NCBI GenBank assembly: GCA_023653785.1
Contig: JAMKCH010079332.1
Coordinates: 1 to 64,000, forward strand
From: Ophioderma brevispina
Lineage: Eukaryota > Echinodermata > Ophiuroidea > Amphilepidida > Ophiodermatidae
Reading direction: 5' to 3'
Length of the DNA stretch: 64,000 nt
A program made the translations under genes and the position numbers. Of the stretch, positions 1 to 11,180 are shown in pieces; the stretch's first letter is position 1; each line of letters starts with the position of its first letter. The notes below the pieces were generated by a model, which did not search any database, was not told the DNA's origin, and worked only from the letters and a program-made list of their open reading frames with translations.

Positions 1-1002
1 ATGATAACGACTTAAAGTTGTTTCTTTAAAATAGCACCCTTTATTAAAGCGGCACTGTCACATTTTCACAAAAGGTGCACCTGTTAGATTGCACAAGGAG
101 CGAAATGGGAATTTCCCAAGATGTAAACTTAGAAACTGAGTCAACATGTTTATGCTTTGAGATCAAAACATTGCATGATCTGGGGATTCCCCCATAAAGT
201 TATATATAAAGTGATGCAATTCAGATGAGGTAATTTATGTGAATTCCAATTGGTCAGCTAGTGCAAGGTTATCTTTATGCATGATGCTGTGGTAATATCT
301 ATTTTAAGACTTGGGAACTTTGTGAAGTCAATATATAATGGGGATTTGAGTAAAGTCTCGGGGCCAGCGACCACCAGTAACAAGTAGCTAGAAGTTATAG
401 CTAGTTTTAATCTACAATAATGGTAGTAGATTTGTGATTACATGTGCCAGGATTTATAATTCCATGTGAGCAAGGTGCTATAATTATTCTATTGTCGTCT
501 TTGAAGCCAAAAGTGCTTGGAATCAAAAGAGGATTCCAAATTGTGGACAGATAGAAATCGTGGTGATTATCTTTGACTGATATACTGTGGAATATTAGTG
601 TCGTCGAGAGACTTATTTAACCTTGTCGTCTTGAACTGCTGGACAAATGTTATCTTCAGGACTGAGAAGATTCCCATGTAATATTACCTGAGGATTATTA
701 AGTAAGACTTTGCATGCTGTCATTTTGGAGTCTTCGCTGTGAGGACATATCATCGTTGAACTGCAACGCTTTCAACACAGGACACTAGTAAACTCTTAAG
801 TAATATAATCTTAAATATTGTGTGTAATTTTATGTAATTTTGTTTTGGACATACCAAATTCTTGAACCAAACCAATTAAAAATCATTAAAACTGTGTTAT
901 AATATAAAATTCAGATCACTTGTGCACAAGTCTCATTTATTTGTCTTTGAAAGGTATTTCTGACCTTTGACGTCTACGAGACATCATAACAATACCCAAG
1001 AC
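1..1002. other. No recognisable gene
   Basis: No reading frame of note and no repeat structure I can name. The segment ends where homology to the Tc1-like element begins. It is AT-rich and stops are frequent in all frames. Confidence 0.5.
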
Positions 1003-1004
1003 GA

Positions 1005-1611
1005 ATGACCAAATGTCCACGCCAAACCGTTCACCACAGAATTGATCGACTTCGCTGGGCTAGGGAGCACAGAAGATTACAGCTTGGACCCTGGCAAAAT
1101 GTTGTGTTTATAGACGAGAGCCGCCACATCCTTGACCATCAAGATGGAAGACAAAGGGTTCGTCAACTACATGGTGAGAACCTCTGTATTCAGGAATCGA
1201 CTCAAGCTGGTGGCGGTGTTGGTATGAGGCGGTATCCATTATGGAGGGAAAACGTCACTGGTGGTGCCTGATGGAAACATAAACGCCGGCGTGTACCTGG
1301 ACATTCTGGAAACCCACTGTCTGCCACATGCAAGAAGGGTTTACGCAAAACAAGGCCGCTGTAGTGAGGCAATATCTCGAGGTAGAGGGGTGGAGCAGAT
1401 AACATGGCCTGCTTGCTCCACTGATTTGAACCCTATCGAGCATTCCTGGTATGCCTTAGGCCCAGCCATCAATGACAGGGACAATCTAGGGACAGGCTAT
1501 GAGTGGGACGCTCTGCCCATTGAAATCACAAACAACCTTGTGGACAGTATGCCGCGACATCTTGACGCACTGATTCATGCCATGGGTGGTATACTCGATA
1601 TTGGTGGGTGA
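1005..1611 (+). pseudogene. Tc1/mariner-type transposase relic (DDE domain)
   Basis: Relic of a Tc1-type DDE transposase, the enzyme that cuts the element out and inserts it at TA sites. Translation shows the family's landmarks in order: a DNA-binding remnant (TVHHRIDRLRWAREHR), the first catalytic Asp in FIDES, a DGRQRVRQ strand, the PDGNINAGVYLDILE stretch and DLNPIEH, which holds the third acidic position. The expected Gln-Asp-Asn-Ala motif with the second Asp is degraded to KQGRCSEA. The frame shifts near 1260, so two overlapping open stretches (88 and 116 codons) together make one relic. The protein is cut at its N terminus: the helix-turn-helix region visible in the 59-60 kb copy is absent. 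Not functional. Confidence 0.85.
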
Positions 1612-1820
1612 CATTTAAAACACTACTATTGAACATTTCAAGTGAATGAAATCACTAAAAACATTGTTATCTATACAACTGACAGATGTGAAAACATTGT
1701 AACAAAATCCTTAAATCAGCTGTTCAAATACCCATTTTCCTTTCGGGCTAAGGGCACAGTTCGTAAAGGGTTAATTGTGGACTAAGTTTGTGGTGATATG
1801 TTCGGAAGAGACTGATCAAT

Positions 1821-1920
<100 letters not shown>

Positions 1921-2269
1921 AAAATCTGGAGGGCACACTATTTTTCAAATGTGCCAGTGTCGCCTTAAAGTGATTCAAGTGAGCGAAACAAATGGGTGAT
2001 ATCAACGAAGGATATCGAATAAGAAAATCGAAAATAAATCAAGAATAACGAAGATATTCACGAAAACTACTATCGTAACATCCTAACTCAGGGGAGAGTA
2101 AATCGGGATGTCAAATCTTCGCCTGATAGGTAATTGTGTATAACTTTCGTTATCTAGGACAGAAAAAAAATAAACACGCTTAATTCAAAATCGAATGCAA
2201 TTGGAGTACCGTAAATTTGCTAAAGAAACTCTTGATTACACTATACATGCAGGAGTTGGTTTGGTATTG

Positions 2270-2317
2270 AAATAATAATAATAATAATAATAATATTACT
2301 ACTAATAATAATAATAA
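2270..2317. repeat. AAT trinucleotide microsatellite
   Basis: About 16 AAT units with one ACT-type interruption in the middle. Confidence 0.9.
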
Positions 2318-2562
2318 AACAACGTTAGGGGGAAATTTCATTATTAATTAATTTGAACTGGCTCCAGCAGTTAAGATATATTTGCACTTCCATATGAATG
2401 AGGGAAATGGATTTACATTGCACGAAAAAAAAAACACTTCAGAACTCATCACAAATATAAACTTTGGAGGATAGGATAGGACCTGTATCTCTTGGGTAAA
2501 TATTTTTGACGAATTTTGTCAACAAAAATCACAAAACAAGACAAAATGGTATTCGTCAATAT

Positions 2563-2664
2563 TCCGGTCATGGTCCGGCAGGAACAAAGGTCCGGGCTCC
2601 ATAGACGACAACGGAATAAAGCATGAAACTACTGTTGCGTGCAGTGTCAACTGAATCGAGTGGG
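2563..2664 (+). repeat. Dispersed repeat, copy 1
   Basis: Similar over about 100 bp to 8885-9001: TCCGG, then CAGGGCTC/CGGGCTCC, then ACGGAATAAAGC and TGTTGCGT, ending in GTCAACTGAATCGA. Same orientation in both places. The second copy lies inside the large element E1. Origin unknown. Confidence 0.6.
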
Positions 2665-2753
2665 CGGACTGTGAGTCCGGAGGACTATATGTCCTGCCAC
2701 ACCGGTCCTCTCCAGATTCAATATCAGTCTTCTACCTATTTGAGTAGAACATC

Positions 2754-3382
2754 TCGTCGGCTGAATGCAAGACCAACGTAAGTGCATTTTGACGAATTTC
2801 ACAGGAAGATCATTTTGTGTTTCTATTGGCTTCTATAGGTGGTGTGTCCAAAAAAAAAAAAAAAAAAAAAATAGGAAATGTATTTGTATGATATAAATCA
2901 AATAAATTCTCCTTGATAAACCTAGTTAAATATTTATTTACAAAAGAAGAGAACGTAAGTGAAATCAGTATTTTCTTGTTAATGCAAGACCAACGTAAGT
3001 GCCACTTACGTTGGTTTTGCACTGAAAAAAATGTTTAATGCAAGACCAACGTAAGTGCCACTTACGTTGGTCTTGCACTGAAAAGGGGCAAAATTGTTAA
3101 TGCAAGATTCACGTAAGTGCCACTTACGTTGGTCTTGCACTGAAAAGGGGAAAATGTTTAATGCAAGACCAACGAAAGTGTCACTTACGTTGGTCTTGCA
3201 TTAAGCGGAAAACGCGCATTGCACATACGTTATATTCTTTATCTTATTGAAACTTTTTTATCGCTTACATATCTTCACATAAAATTTAAATTATGCGCGA
3301 ATACCTCTTTTTTCAAAATTCACCAAAAACTCAATTTCGACAACAATGTCACTTACATTTTGGTCTTGCATTCAGCCGACGA
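2754..3382. mobile_element. Fold-back element with terminal inverted repeats and internal palindromes
   Basis: The left end (2754-2784) reads TCGTCGGCTGAATGCAAGAC and on to GTAAGTG. The right end (3350-3382) is its inverted complement with small changes. Between them sit four copies of a 39-bp palindrome (2983-3200), an A run at about 2850-2871 and no coding capacity. The outer ends carry the same half-palindrome sequence as the inner units, so the element is built from one motif. No clear target-site duplication is visible. It resembles fold-back or MITE-type non-autonomous DNA transposons; the superfamily is not identifiable from the sequence alone. Confidence 0.75.
2983..3200. repeat. Tandem array of four 39-bp palindromes
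   Basis: Units at 2983-3021, 3039-3077, 3101-3139 and 3162-3200. Each is TGCAAGACCAACGTAAGTG, one C, then its exact reverse complement, so a 19-bp perfect stem around a single central base. The second unit is perfect; the others carry one to three changes. Spacers of 17-23 bp such as CTGAAAAGGGGCAAAATTGT are themselves conserved. Single strands would fold into a row of long hairpins. Confidence 0.95.
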
Positions 3383-4680
3383 TCTATCTTGGCTAGAAAA
3401 CTCATATGATAAGAGTTTCTAACAACATACAGATATTTCTCAGGGGTCAATAAACTCTTAAAGATGCAATATGTTAAAAAATTATATCAAAAGACAAACT
3501 TCAGAATGCCAAATTTGATATATTTTTTAAAAAACCAAAATGTTATACAACGAGTCTTTCAAGTTATATAAATTGGTGTTCTGCTGCATTTGCCAATGGC
3601 CGCACTATGTGTAGTATTTGGGGATTTTTTTTAGAATTTATACATGCTTTATAATGAACCTTTTCTAAAATAGTCATACTGTTTGTAACCCCAGATCTCA
3701 GAGTTAAAGGTAACGTGGGAAAAATAGTTGCATCATGGTAAAATAGCAGCTTTTCTCAGACACAAACGAGGCTTTTATTGATTCGGTTATGGACTTTTAA
3801 CGCCAAATACAAAGGAGAGATGATATTAGTACCGCATGCGATATATATTTAGACATTTAATCCCAGATTAATCACTTCTTAATTTTAATCATGTGCAATG
3901 TCAAAAACTTGAATCTTTCTCTATACTTGTTGGTACACGATGCAAGTACGGTATCGATCGAATATGTTTCAAAAACACAGATAAAAGACGGCTTTGCACC
4001 CAGGATATTTCTTCTACAGCTGTTTAGGTGTCATGTATGTATATTACATTTATACACAACTGGGGAAAATGGGTTTTGAAACTATCCATTTCCATTTAGA
4101 ATGATCCATTCCGTAATTGATAAAACATTCTTCGAGAAAGAAAGGTTGGAAGGGAGTCCTACCTTGCTACATAGTGTAATGGAGAGAATGGAAACTGCTA
4201 GAGGAACAAGCGGGTTGACAGAAAATACACCTGCAAATAAACTATAATCATTGACGATTTTGACAGGCAAAGAATTATTCGTAATGTGCATCATTTATAG
4301 AGGAAGGAATTTCCCACATTAGCTGTTGAGATAAAGACATTAACTTCAATGGTGGAAGAGCGAGATCTAAATTTAAATATCAGAAAGGAAGAAAGTTCCT
4401 GATCGAAAGAGCAGAAGATGTTTTACTGCGGCATCAATCACGGCTGCTTTACAGTCTCATTTGTTATGACAAAACCAAAATACAACAAAAAATATCAACG
4501 GCAAAACACTTTTGACAACTAATTTGGATTACGTTTAACACTGACTTCGTCCTGCATAAATTTTACAAAATTCCATTGCGGCCAAAGCTTTATACTTTGG
4601 GCAAATAGAGGGCGCTATAACATAGAAATCATAACTTTGTAGGCTATATGGCAATGGACTTTCCTGACTTCCCTACCGTA
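3383..4680. other. No recognisable gene
   Basis: AT-rich DNA with only short frames on either strand (up to 70 codons) that I do not recognise. No repeat was matched to other parts of the window. Confidence 0.45.
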
Positions 4681-4689
4681 TACGAGGGA

Positions 4690-5690
4690 CGTTGTGAACA
4701 ATTCATCTTGTCTTGTCGAGGATGTAATGCTGCATATTCGTACCAACTCTGGTATCCCAGACGAGACTGTGAAAGCAATTGACATCATGTATGATAACCC
4801 ATCTTGCTTTGCCCAGATCATGAATGGGCCCACAAAGGAGTTCGTAACAACTGCTCCCTATCTCTGTGTATCCTTGACATCATGAACGACAAGGGACTCA
4901 CCATCCAACCCAAGCGTTCTAAACGTCACTAAAGTCAGCATCTCACAGACCTTGACTATGCAGATGACCTAGCTTTAACAGCCGATATGATATGTGGTGC
5001 ATAAGATCTACTAACATCACGCCCGTTGAGTATTGAATTCGTCCGTAACATTACTTGAGAATGCTACAAACAAAGTCGGCCTACATTTAAATGCCAAGAA
5101 GACGGAATATATGACCGTCAACGAGGAAGATAATCATCAACCTATCTGCACTACAGACGGTACCCAACTCAAAGAGGTCAGGGACTTCAAGTACCTGGGG
5201 TCCTATGTTACCGACAGCAAGAAATACTTCCTTTCACACAAAGGACAATGTTGGAATGCCTGCAATAAACTACACCACTTATGGCAATCTGGTATCTCCA
5301 ATTCAACCAAGCTGAAGTTCTTCAGAGCCTGTGTAGAGAATATCCTGTTATATGGATCTGAGACCTGGACCATGAAGAAATAGCTACAGGATAGACTGGA
5401 TGGCACATACACCAGGCTTCTTATGCGAGTACAAAACATATCCTTGCGTGAGCACATGACCAAAGCACAGATATATGGAGATATCCCTCCAATCTCATCT
5501 TCTGTTGCAGTCTTGTTGCCCAACGCCGGACTCGATTTGCCGGCCACTGTCATCGTCCGATTGATCAAGTAGTCTCAGACATCACATGTTGGAGGTAACC
5601 TACCCAAACAGAGGTCGTCGCCCCTTTAACTACATTGACGTGATTGCCAAGCTGGCCAAGCTCACCGCCCTATCCGCACTTAGATTGTAA
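4690..5690 (+). pseudogene. Non-LTR retrotransposon reverse transcriptase relic
   Basis: Broken reverse transcriptase of a LINE, the enzyme that copies the element's RNA into DNA at a nick. In order: a palm segment GIPDETVKAIDIMYDNPS (about 4752-4805), the catalytic motif LDYADDLAL at about 4954-4980 with both aspartates present, HLNAKKTEYMTVN (5083-5121), FKYLGSYVTDS (5188-5220), and the thumb with KFFRACVENILLYGSETWTM (5315-5374). The part between the palm and the YADD box is shortened, and the frame changes at least three times, with a stop after the ETWTMKK box. The upstream endonuclease is missing, so the copy is 5'-truncated as usual for LINEs. The thumb motif style suggests an RTE-like group, but I am not certain of the clade. 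It ends near 5690 without a clear tail. Confidence 0.85.
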
Positions 5691-6640
5691 TATTCCCCAT
5701 AACAGCTCTCCAGACATTAATTAAATACAAATAAATATGAACATTAAAATCGGCAATATCTCAAAATCAATATTAATGACAAACGACATATTTATTGGTT
5801 AAACTCCACTTATTCGTTCTACCCTTGTACCACCAATTGCATAATCAATTTTTAATATAACATTTTGTCTAGTTACAAGTTTTGGGATAATGGATAAACT
5901 TAAATTTGTTAAAAAAAGAAAAAACCTAAAAAATTAAAAACAAATTCATGATCTGGGCTTTCTGACCATAAAGGGACTAACGCATGTATTTCATCAAATT
6001 GCAGACTAATATCTTGTATGATTTAAATTAAGGGGACGACTGAATGACAGGCTTTAACTGACGGCGAGTACAGCACTATCTCAATACCCTGTAGACACAT
6101 TGCCATGGACACCTTTTTCACCATAGGCTTTTTGCTTCACATCGGGGATCAATTTTTTGAACATAGATGCGGATTTACGAGTGATCAAGAAAGATGTTAC
6201 GAGGTGATTGATTGCATTAGAAATTGTTCTAAGTGCAAAAACAACATCAGTTTGTAGTGGTAATGCTCCTCCGGCAAATAAACAACTTGAAGTGTACTAT
6301 ATTGAGGTTATTTCTTAAAGAAAAAAAAAAACTGCAACCGTTTAACAGTTTTACTGCTGTAGCCTTAAAAATAAAGTGTCCTAATAAATCCCCCATCGAA
6401 GGTTTACCTTTCCAATGTCACCGAAGCTGTCGACAGCTAAATACGCAAAACAGGTGTAGTTTATGTGATACCTTCCAAATGCCATCGCTGATGGGTCGTC
6501 CTCAGCAAGGCCAAAGCAACGATATCAACTGTACTGCGGCACTTTATAACACCTAATGCAATGGCCGTCCTTCGCAATATATTTATTGTTTCAAGTTCCA
6601 GTTTGTTTATTGTACTGGCAACCTTCAAAATAAGGTACTG
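5691..6640. other. No recognisable gene
   Basis: Short frames on both strands, the longest 107 codons at 6233-6556 (+), with no motif I recognise. Otherwise AT-rich unassigned DNA. Confidence 0.4.
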
Positions 6641-6649
6641 GAAACAGAG

Positions 6650-7000
6650 ACATCGGCAAAAACCCCGGCTCAGGAAACCTGCTGGGCAAGCACATGAGAG
6701 AACATTCCCCTTTGGCTGTAGAGAGACCCATATGAAAGCGGGCAAAACCAAAACATACTTTTTTATCCTGATCATGTTACAATTTGGACAGGGACATTAA
6801 ACGATTGCGGGGAAGCAATCTACATCGCAGCCACAAAGCGGGACTCACCAAGTCTGGGCCGTGCACCCTCCCAATGACCTACAAGAAGCTCATCGAGTCA
6901 TGGTCTGGGATTATCTTCCGTTCACCTGACTCGATTCGCAGTCAGACGTATTATGGCACAACATTCACCACTGCTGAAGAGAATTAATCTTGGATGAGGC
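6650..7000 (+). pseudogene. Possible C-terminal relic of a GIY-YIG-bearing retroelement protein
   Basis: Two short stretches resemble the end of GIY-YIG-type proteins carried by retroelements. The first is a LLGKHMREH box at about 6680. After a frame change comes a segment reading EAIYIAATK, then SPSLGR, then LPMTYKKLI (about 6810-6895), which recalls the EAIxIRxxxPSLNRD box and LP-rich end of that family. A lysine/arginine-rich tail follows (7010-7030). Stops and frameshifts interrupt it. The evidence is motif memory only; it could be chance. Confidence 0.3.
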
Positions 7001-7227
7001 ACGATCGTAAAGAAAAGAAAAGAAGAAGAAGAAACAGTTAAAATACTCAGCAGACAGAAGGGGTTGTATCTTTGTAAGTATGTTTACAGTGTTTTATGGA
7101 AATCGTAATTGGTCACGCGCTCCCATTGTATAAGGGATGGATCATTTCAACACATATTTTCATGCTTAAAAGGGTTAAAGGGTGGGTAAAATACTTTCTT
7201 TTTACATCTTCTAAAGCTGCTAGCATT

Positions 7228-7595
7228 ACTATGAAATCATGTTCAATCTAATGGGCGGATTTTTTTGTAACATAATGATAGAAGAAATAAAACAACAAAA
7301 AAATAACAAGAAGTTATATGACTACCCCGAATAATGTTGTCTAATGACAACCATCAAACATACAAAATAAGCAGGTGCAAACGCCGCGCCGTGGGCGAAT
7401 ACGTTTAACATACTATGAAATCAGTATCAATTTAATGGACGGATTTTTTGTTAACAAGTTGCTAGAGAAATAAAAACAAATAACAAGAAGTCTTATATGA
7501 CTACCGAATAATGTTGCATAACATTCATGACAACCATCAAAACATTACCAAAAAATAAGCAGGTGCAAACGCGTGGTGGATACTTTTACATGGAA
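7228..7595 (+). repeat. Imperfect tandem duplication, about 184-bp unit
   Basis: Copies 7228-7405 and 7412-7595 share ACTATGAAATCA, TTAATGGACGGATTTTTT, AATAACAAGAAG, ATGACTACC, GACAACCATCAAA and AAATAAGCAGGTGCAAACGC in the same order, with several small insertions and deletions. Function unknown. Confidence 0.85.
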
Positions 7596-8268
7596 CATCA
7601 TCTTCGTTTGGCAGGATATTAAAGCGAATGTAGTATATGATAGTACAAAAATTTGTCAAAAAACCTCAAATTTGGGAAAAAAAAAAATACCAGAGAAAAT
7701 CCGTCAAACAGCTGTGGCAGTTCCCCAGTTTAATTTCATAACAGGAGAGTCATACAACTTGTGGACAAATTAGAGTGACCATTGATCATCCAGAATCATA
7801 GCAGTGACTGCTGAGTCAACCTATCCATCACGGGCATAAACCTATCATGTATTCAATATCAATAATCACCCAGTGATGTCAGTTTGTGAAGTTGACAAGA
7901 GGAGATTTTTTAAGATACGAATTTCTTCTCAAGTTCACTGGATCGGTTGTAGACCACCTACGAGAACGTTTCGAAAGTTTATAGGACAAACAGGTGCAAA
8001 AAGAAAACCGCAACACATTGTTTTGAACTTGCCTGCTATCGTAATCGTTCCCCATAGAAAACCATGCTCGACTTTCTGTCTGCGACAGGAAAAGTCCTAA
8101 AATCATCCATTTCTATTACCTAAAGACGGTGAGTTCGGCTTATTCACTTCAGGGGTAGCGAATAATCATTGGGGGCACTTATTCCTGGAAATCTCCTCAT
8201 GTCTCTTTAATGTACATTGTTTAGCGATAGTACGGCAGCGGGAAGCCTGATTTGGGCATTCATGAGAT
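7596..8268. other. No recognisable gene
   Basis: Contains a stretch (7873-8106) open on both strands for 75 codons, but neither translation is recognisable. This is the left flank of element E1. Confidence 0.4.
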
Positions 8269-8760
8269 CAAAATCTCTGATAAAAGTATTTTTTCAGATA
8301 TTATATCTCTGAAAGGGTATACAAAATGTAACCAAGGTTGGGTGTAAAATTGCAACCCTTCGGCAATTTGAGAAATCCAAGATGGCCGCCATTTGGCTGT
8401 TTTAAAAACTCTAAAATTGCATTTACATCGAACAGCCAACCCAAAAACGCAAGGTAATTAGTTTTTGTGCTAATGTGGAGTTGTGGGTAGGAAACTTAAA
8501 AATGCAAATGTATATTTAGGTCCTGCTTGAATAATTAGTGAAAATCAAAGATGGCCGCCATTTTTGAAGTAGGAAATCACAAAAATGCACATTTCATTGA
8601 GAGGAAACAAAAATGCACAGTCCTACAAGTACGTTGGGGACTTTATTCCCTTGCCATAATTGTATTTGGGAAATATAAAATACTAAATTTTAATTGTCAC
8701 ATTGGCTAATAAAAGATATTCAAGATGGACGCCGCCGCTGATGTTTTAAAGGCGTGATTT
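8269..8760 (+). repeat. E1 left inverted arm
   Basis: Pairs with 12175-12709. Carries three AAGATGG-type motifs at 8379, 8548 and 8722. Confidence 0.65.
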
Positions 8761-8884
8761 CTAAATATTTACATCCAATCAATGATAAATGGAAGGCAAG
8801 AGCATTTCTTACACATTACTCGTAGGGGGTGTATTTTTAAGCACTCGGACACTATAAGCCTAGTAATAAACCATCGTGTAGCGT

Positions 8885-9001
8885 ATCCGGTCTTTGTTGA
8901 AAGCAGATATAGTCCGGTGGGAGCAGAGTCCAGGGCTCAATACACGTAACGGAATAAAGCGTTGAGCTAATGTTGCGTAAAGCGTCAACTGAATCGATTG
9001 C
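8885..9001 (+). repeat. Dispersed repeat, copy 2
   Basis: Second copy of the sequence at 2563-2664, here inside E1 just beyond the left arm. Confidence 0.6.
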
Positions 9002-9164
9002 TCTATTGTTCACCATTGTTCCCGACTATCTGAGTACGCCAAGACAATGGTTAATTCTACACCCGATACTACTAGTGCAAATTTGATACGCAAACAAGAT
9101 CAATGGCCCAATATACTGACATTGTGGTCCATTAATAGTTTCTCACTCTTGTCCGTTTTCTTAT

Positions 9165-9935
9165 TCCGCTTGGTTTATTGTTTTGTTTTTCATTTCGACA
9201 TTCCGCTTCTCCATGGCAGAACCAAAAGATGGAAACAAGTCATATTTGCAGATACACATCCACACCTTTATCAAATGGTGCCTCGCCTTCACATGAGCAC
9301 TTACCTCCACATGAGCAACCTAATCAACTTTCAATAATAATTAGGAGACTAAAGGCACATCATTGGGCACTTGCGATGGCAACAGAGATGGCCTTCTCGT
9401 TTCAGCCATGCTGAGTTGGTCCCAGTTAGATGGATCAGATTTCAGAGCATCCTCCAGATAGACTACCGAGATGTGCACGTGCTACATTTTCCTTTGAAGG
9501 CTTCATGTGGGTGGCAGACGAACATTAGTTTAGGTGGAGAAGCCGAACTTCGAGCTACTTGAGATGTCCTACGTTCTGTCTTGCCTCAGACAGCGACTGA
9601 TATGCAGATTGCCAATAGCATGCCAGAATGATGGATTGTGTTGATTGCCTCAGGACATCACTTGAGACGATCGAAGTAACACCCAGGCAGGTTAAGGAAA
9701 GTTACCATCATATACTTCAAGGCTTCAGCCTTGCCAATTGCACGTTATAATGGTGCTACGGTGTCAAAACCACTCAGAACCGTGGGAAGCCCAGTAAAGT
9801 CTGGCATGATATTAACAATGTGCTTTGTACGGTTGATGCTATCAATCAAAAAGTGCCCCTGCACAGGTGATGTAATCATGACATGCCCTGAAATAGCGCC
9901 TTGATAACAGAGGTTGCAACACAACGGCCCGGAGG
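9165..9935 (-). pseudogene. FEN/PIN-like nuclease protein relic in E1
   Basis: Relic of a protein family found as many scattered copies in invertebrate genomes, with no function known to me. Reading the minus strand from 9935 downward: SGHVMITSPVQG, then IMPDFTGLPTVLSGFDTVAP (about 9809-9750), then after a small frameshift IGKAEALK (about 9735-9712). A proline-rich PPKL block follows, and finally a Cys-rich tail, GCSCGGKCSCEG (about 9318-9283) and CGCVSANMTC. The LSGFDT box followed by GxGKxxALK has the same layout as the LLGCDY...GIGPKxAL region of FEN1/XPG flap nucleases, where the Asp binds metal and the loop holds DNA; here the usual Cys of GCDT is Phe. At least four frame breaks. The N-terminal part is lost at the boundary with the DIRS element. 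A relic of the same protein lies in E2. Nuclease assignment is inference. Confidence 0.6.
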
Positions 9936-9959
9936 TGGGGGTTTCTAACAGTTCCGGGT

Positions 9960-11180
9960 CCTTCCTCGGGCCTTTCGACGCTCCACGGGACTCCTTCACA
10001 GGGTCGTTAAATGTTTAGTAGGGAGTTCATCTTCGTCTCCTTAGACGACTGGCTACTGGCGGCAACCCTCTGCGCAGAGGATCCAGGCCTGTATAGAGGA
10101 GGTAGCTAGCAACCTGATAAAGTAACTCGGTTTCAGCAACCTCGACAAGTAAATCCTCTCACTCTCCCCGAGCCCCCAGTTTATGGGAGCGAGAATGGAT
10201 TTTCTGTTGGCAAGGGTGAGGCCCTTCTGCAGAATGAGTAGCCTCGGTAGTGTGGCGTGGCCCCCGCGAAGAAAGCTTGGAGAGCAGGTTGGTCCCATCC
10301 AGGCTATGGCTTCGGCTCCTGCGACTTCTGGCCAGCCTCATTGGGATGGTTCCCACTGCAGATTACGCATGAGGGTATCCAGATCCACAGCTCAGGTACT
10401 TTCGACCTTGGTACCACCTAGTCCCTCAGGATTACAGTGCCGAAGCTGGTTACCGACCTCAGTTGGTGGAAACATCCACGCAAGTTGGAGGTGGGAGCCC
10501 CTTTCAGGAAACTAAAAAACCATCCGTGACGCTGACGACAGACGCGTCGGTGTGAGGCGACCATTAGGGGTCCCACAAAGTGTCGGACCGTTGGTCGGCC
10601 CATTCAAGCTCGCTATCATATCACTGTGCTCGAGCTTTGGGCACAATTTCCTGGCACTGAAGCAGGATCGCCTCGCCCTGACCAAGGGAAAGGTGATCTG
10701 GGGTCCGATGCGACAAAATGACGGTAGTGGCCTACCTCACCAGGGGGGGGGGGGGAGCAAGGACCTCAGTCTCTGCAAGGAGGGGATAGTCATGCTCCTA
10801 GAGTGGTGCAGGCAATAACGGACATTTGCCTTAAATAATAGGCATCAACATGTACACAGGGGTGGCGAACGTCCTAGCAGACGTCCTCTTCCGGAAGGGC
10901 ACGCAATGCCAGGCGCACATCGAAGGTAAGGGGTCGTCAGGGGAATGGCAACTCCTGCCGGTATTTTTTCAGAGGCTACACGTCCCACATGGGACCTATT
11001 CGCCTCCAATGGGAATAACCAGCTTCCGGCGCGTACGTTACACTCATGGAGTCAGATCCCAGACACGTGGTCAGGAGCGATTGTGGATCAGTGCATATGT
11101 ATCCCTCCCATTGCGATGATTCCGAGAGTCTTCGAGACGGGAGCTCGGTCCGACAATTGCTGGTTATGTTGATGCCCATG
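9960..11180 (+). pseudogene. DIRS-type retroelement: reverse transcriptase and RNase H relic
   Basis: Remnant of the polymerase of a tyrosine-recombinase retrotransposon. The catalytic reverse-transcriptase box reads LDDWLL (10041-10058), the DIRS form of YxDD. YGSEN/MGARMDFLL follows at about 10180, then the SLGSVAWPPRRKLGEQ linker (about 10239-10290). The RNase H part is recognisable from DASV-like and ELWAQFPGTEA segments (10535-10670). A TWDLFASNGNNQLPA box (10987-11031) is typical of the end of the DIRS polymerase. The 5' part of the reverse transcriptase is missing: homology starts abruptly at about 9935-9960 against the nuclease-like relic. Many frameshifts, and a run of 13 G at 10743-10755 interrupts the frame. 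GC content is visibly higher than in the neighbouring DNA. Confidence 0.75.

Noticed and set aside
2983..3200. Palindrome array as a CRISPR
   Set aside because: Repeats are symmetric 39-mers with conserved, not unique, spacers, in animal DNA, and no cas genes are present.
9047..9414. Plus-strand frames of 96 and 78 codons
   Set aside because: They are shadows of the minus-strand nuclease-like relic, whose Cys-rich tail reads clearly on the other strand.
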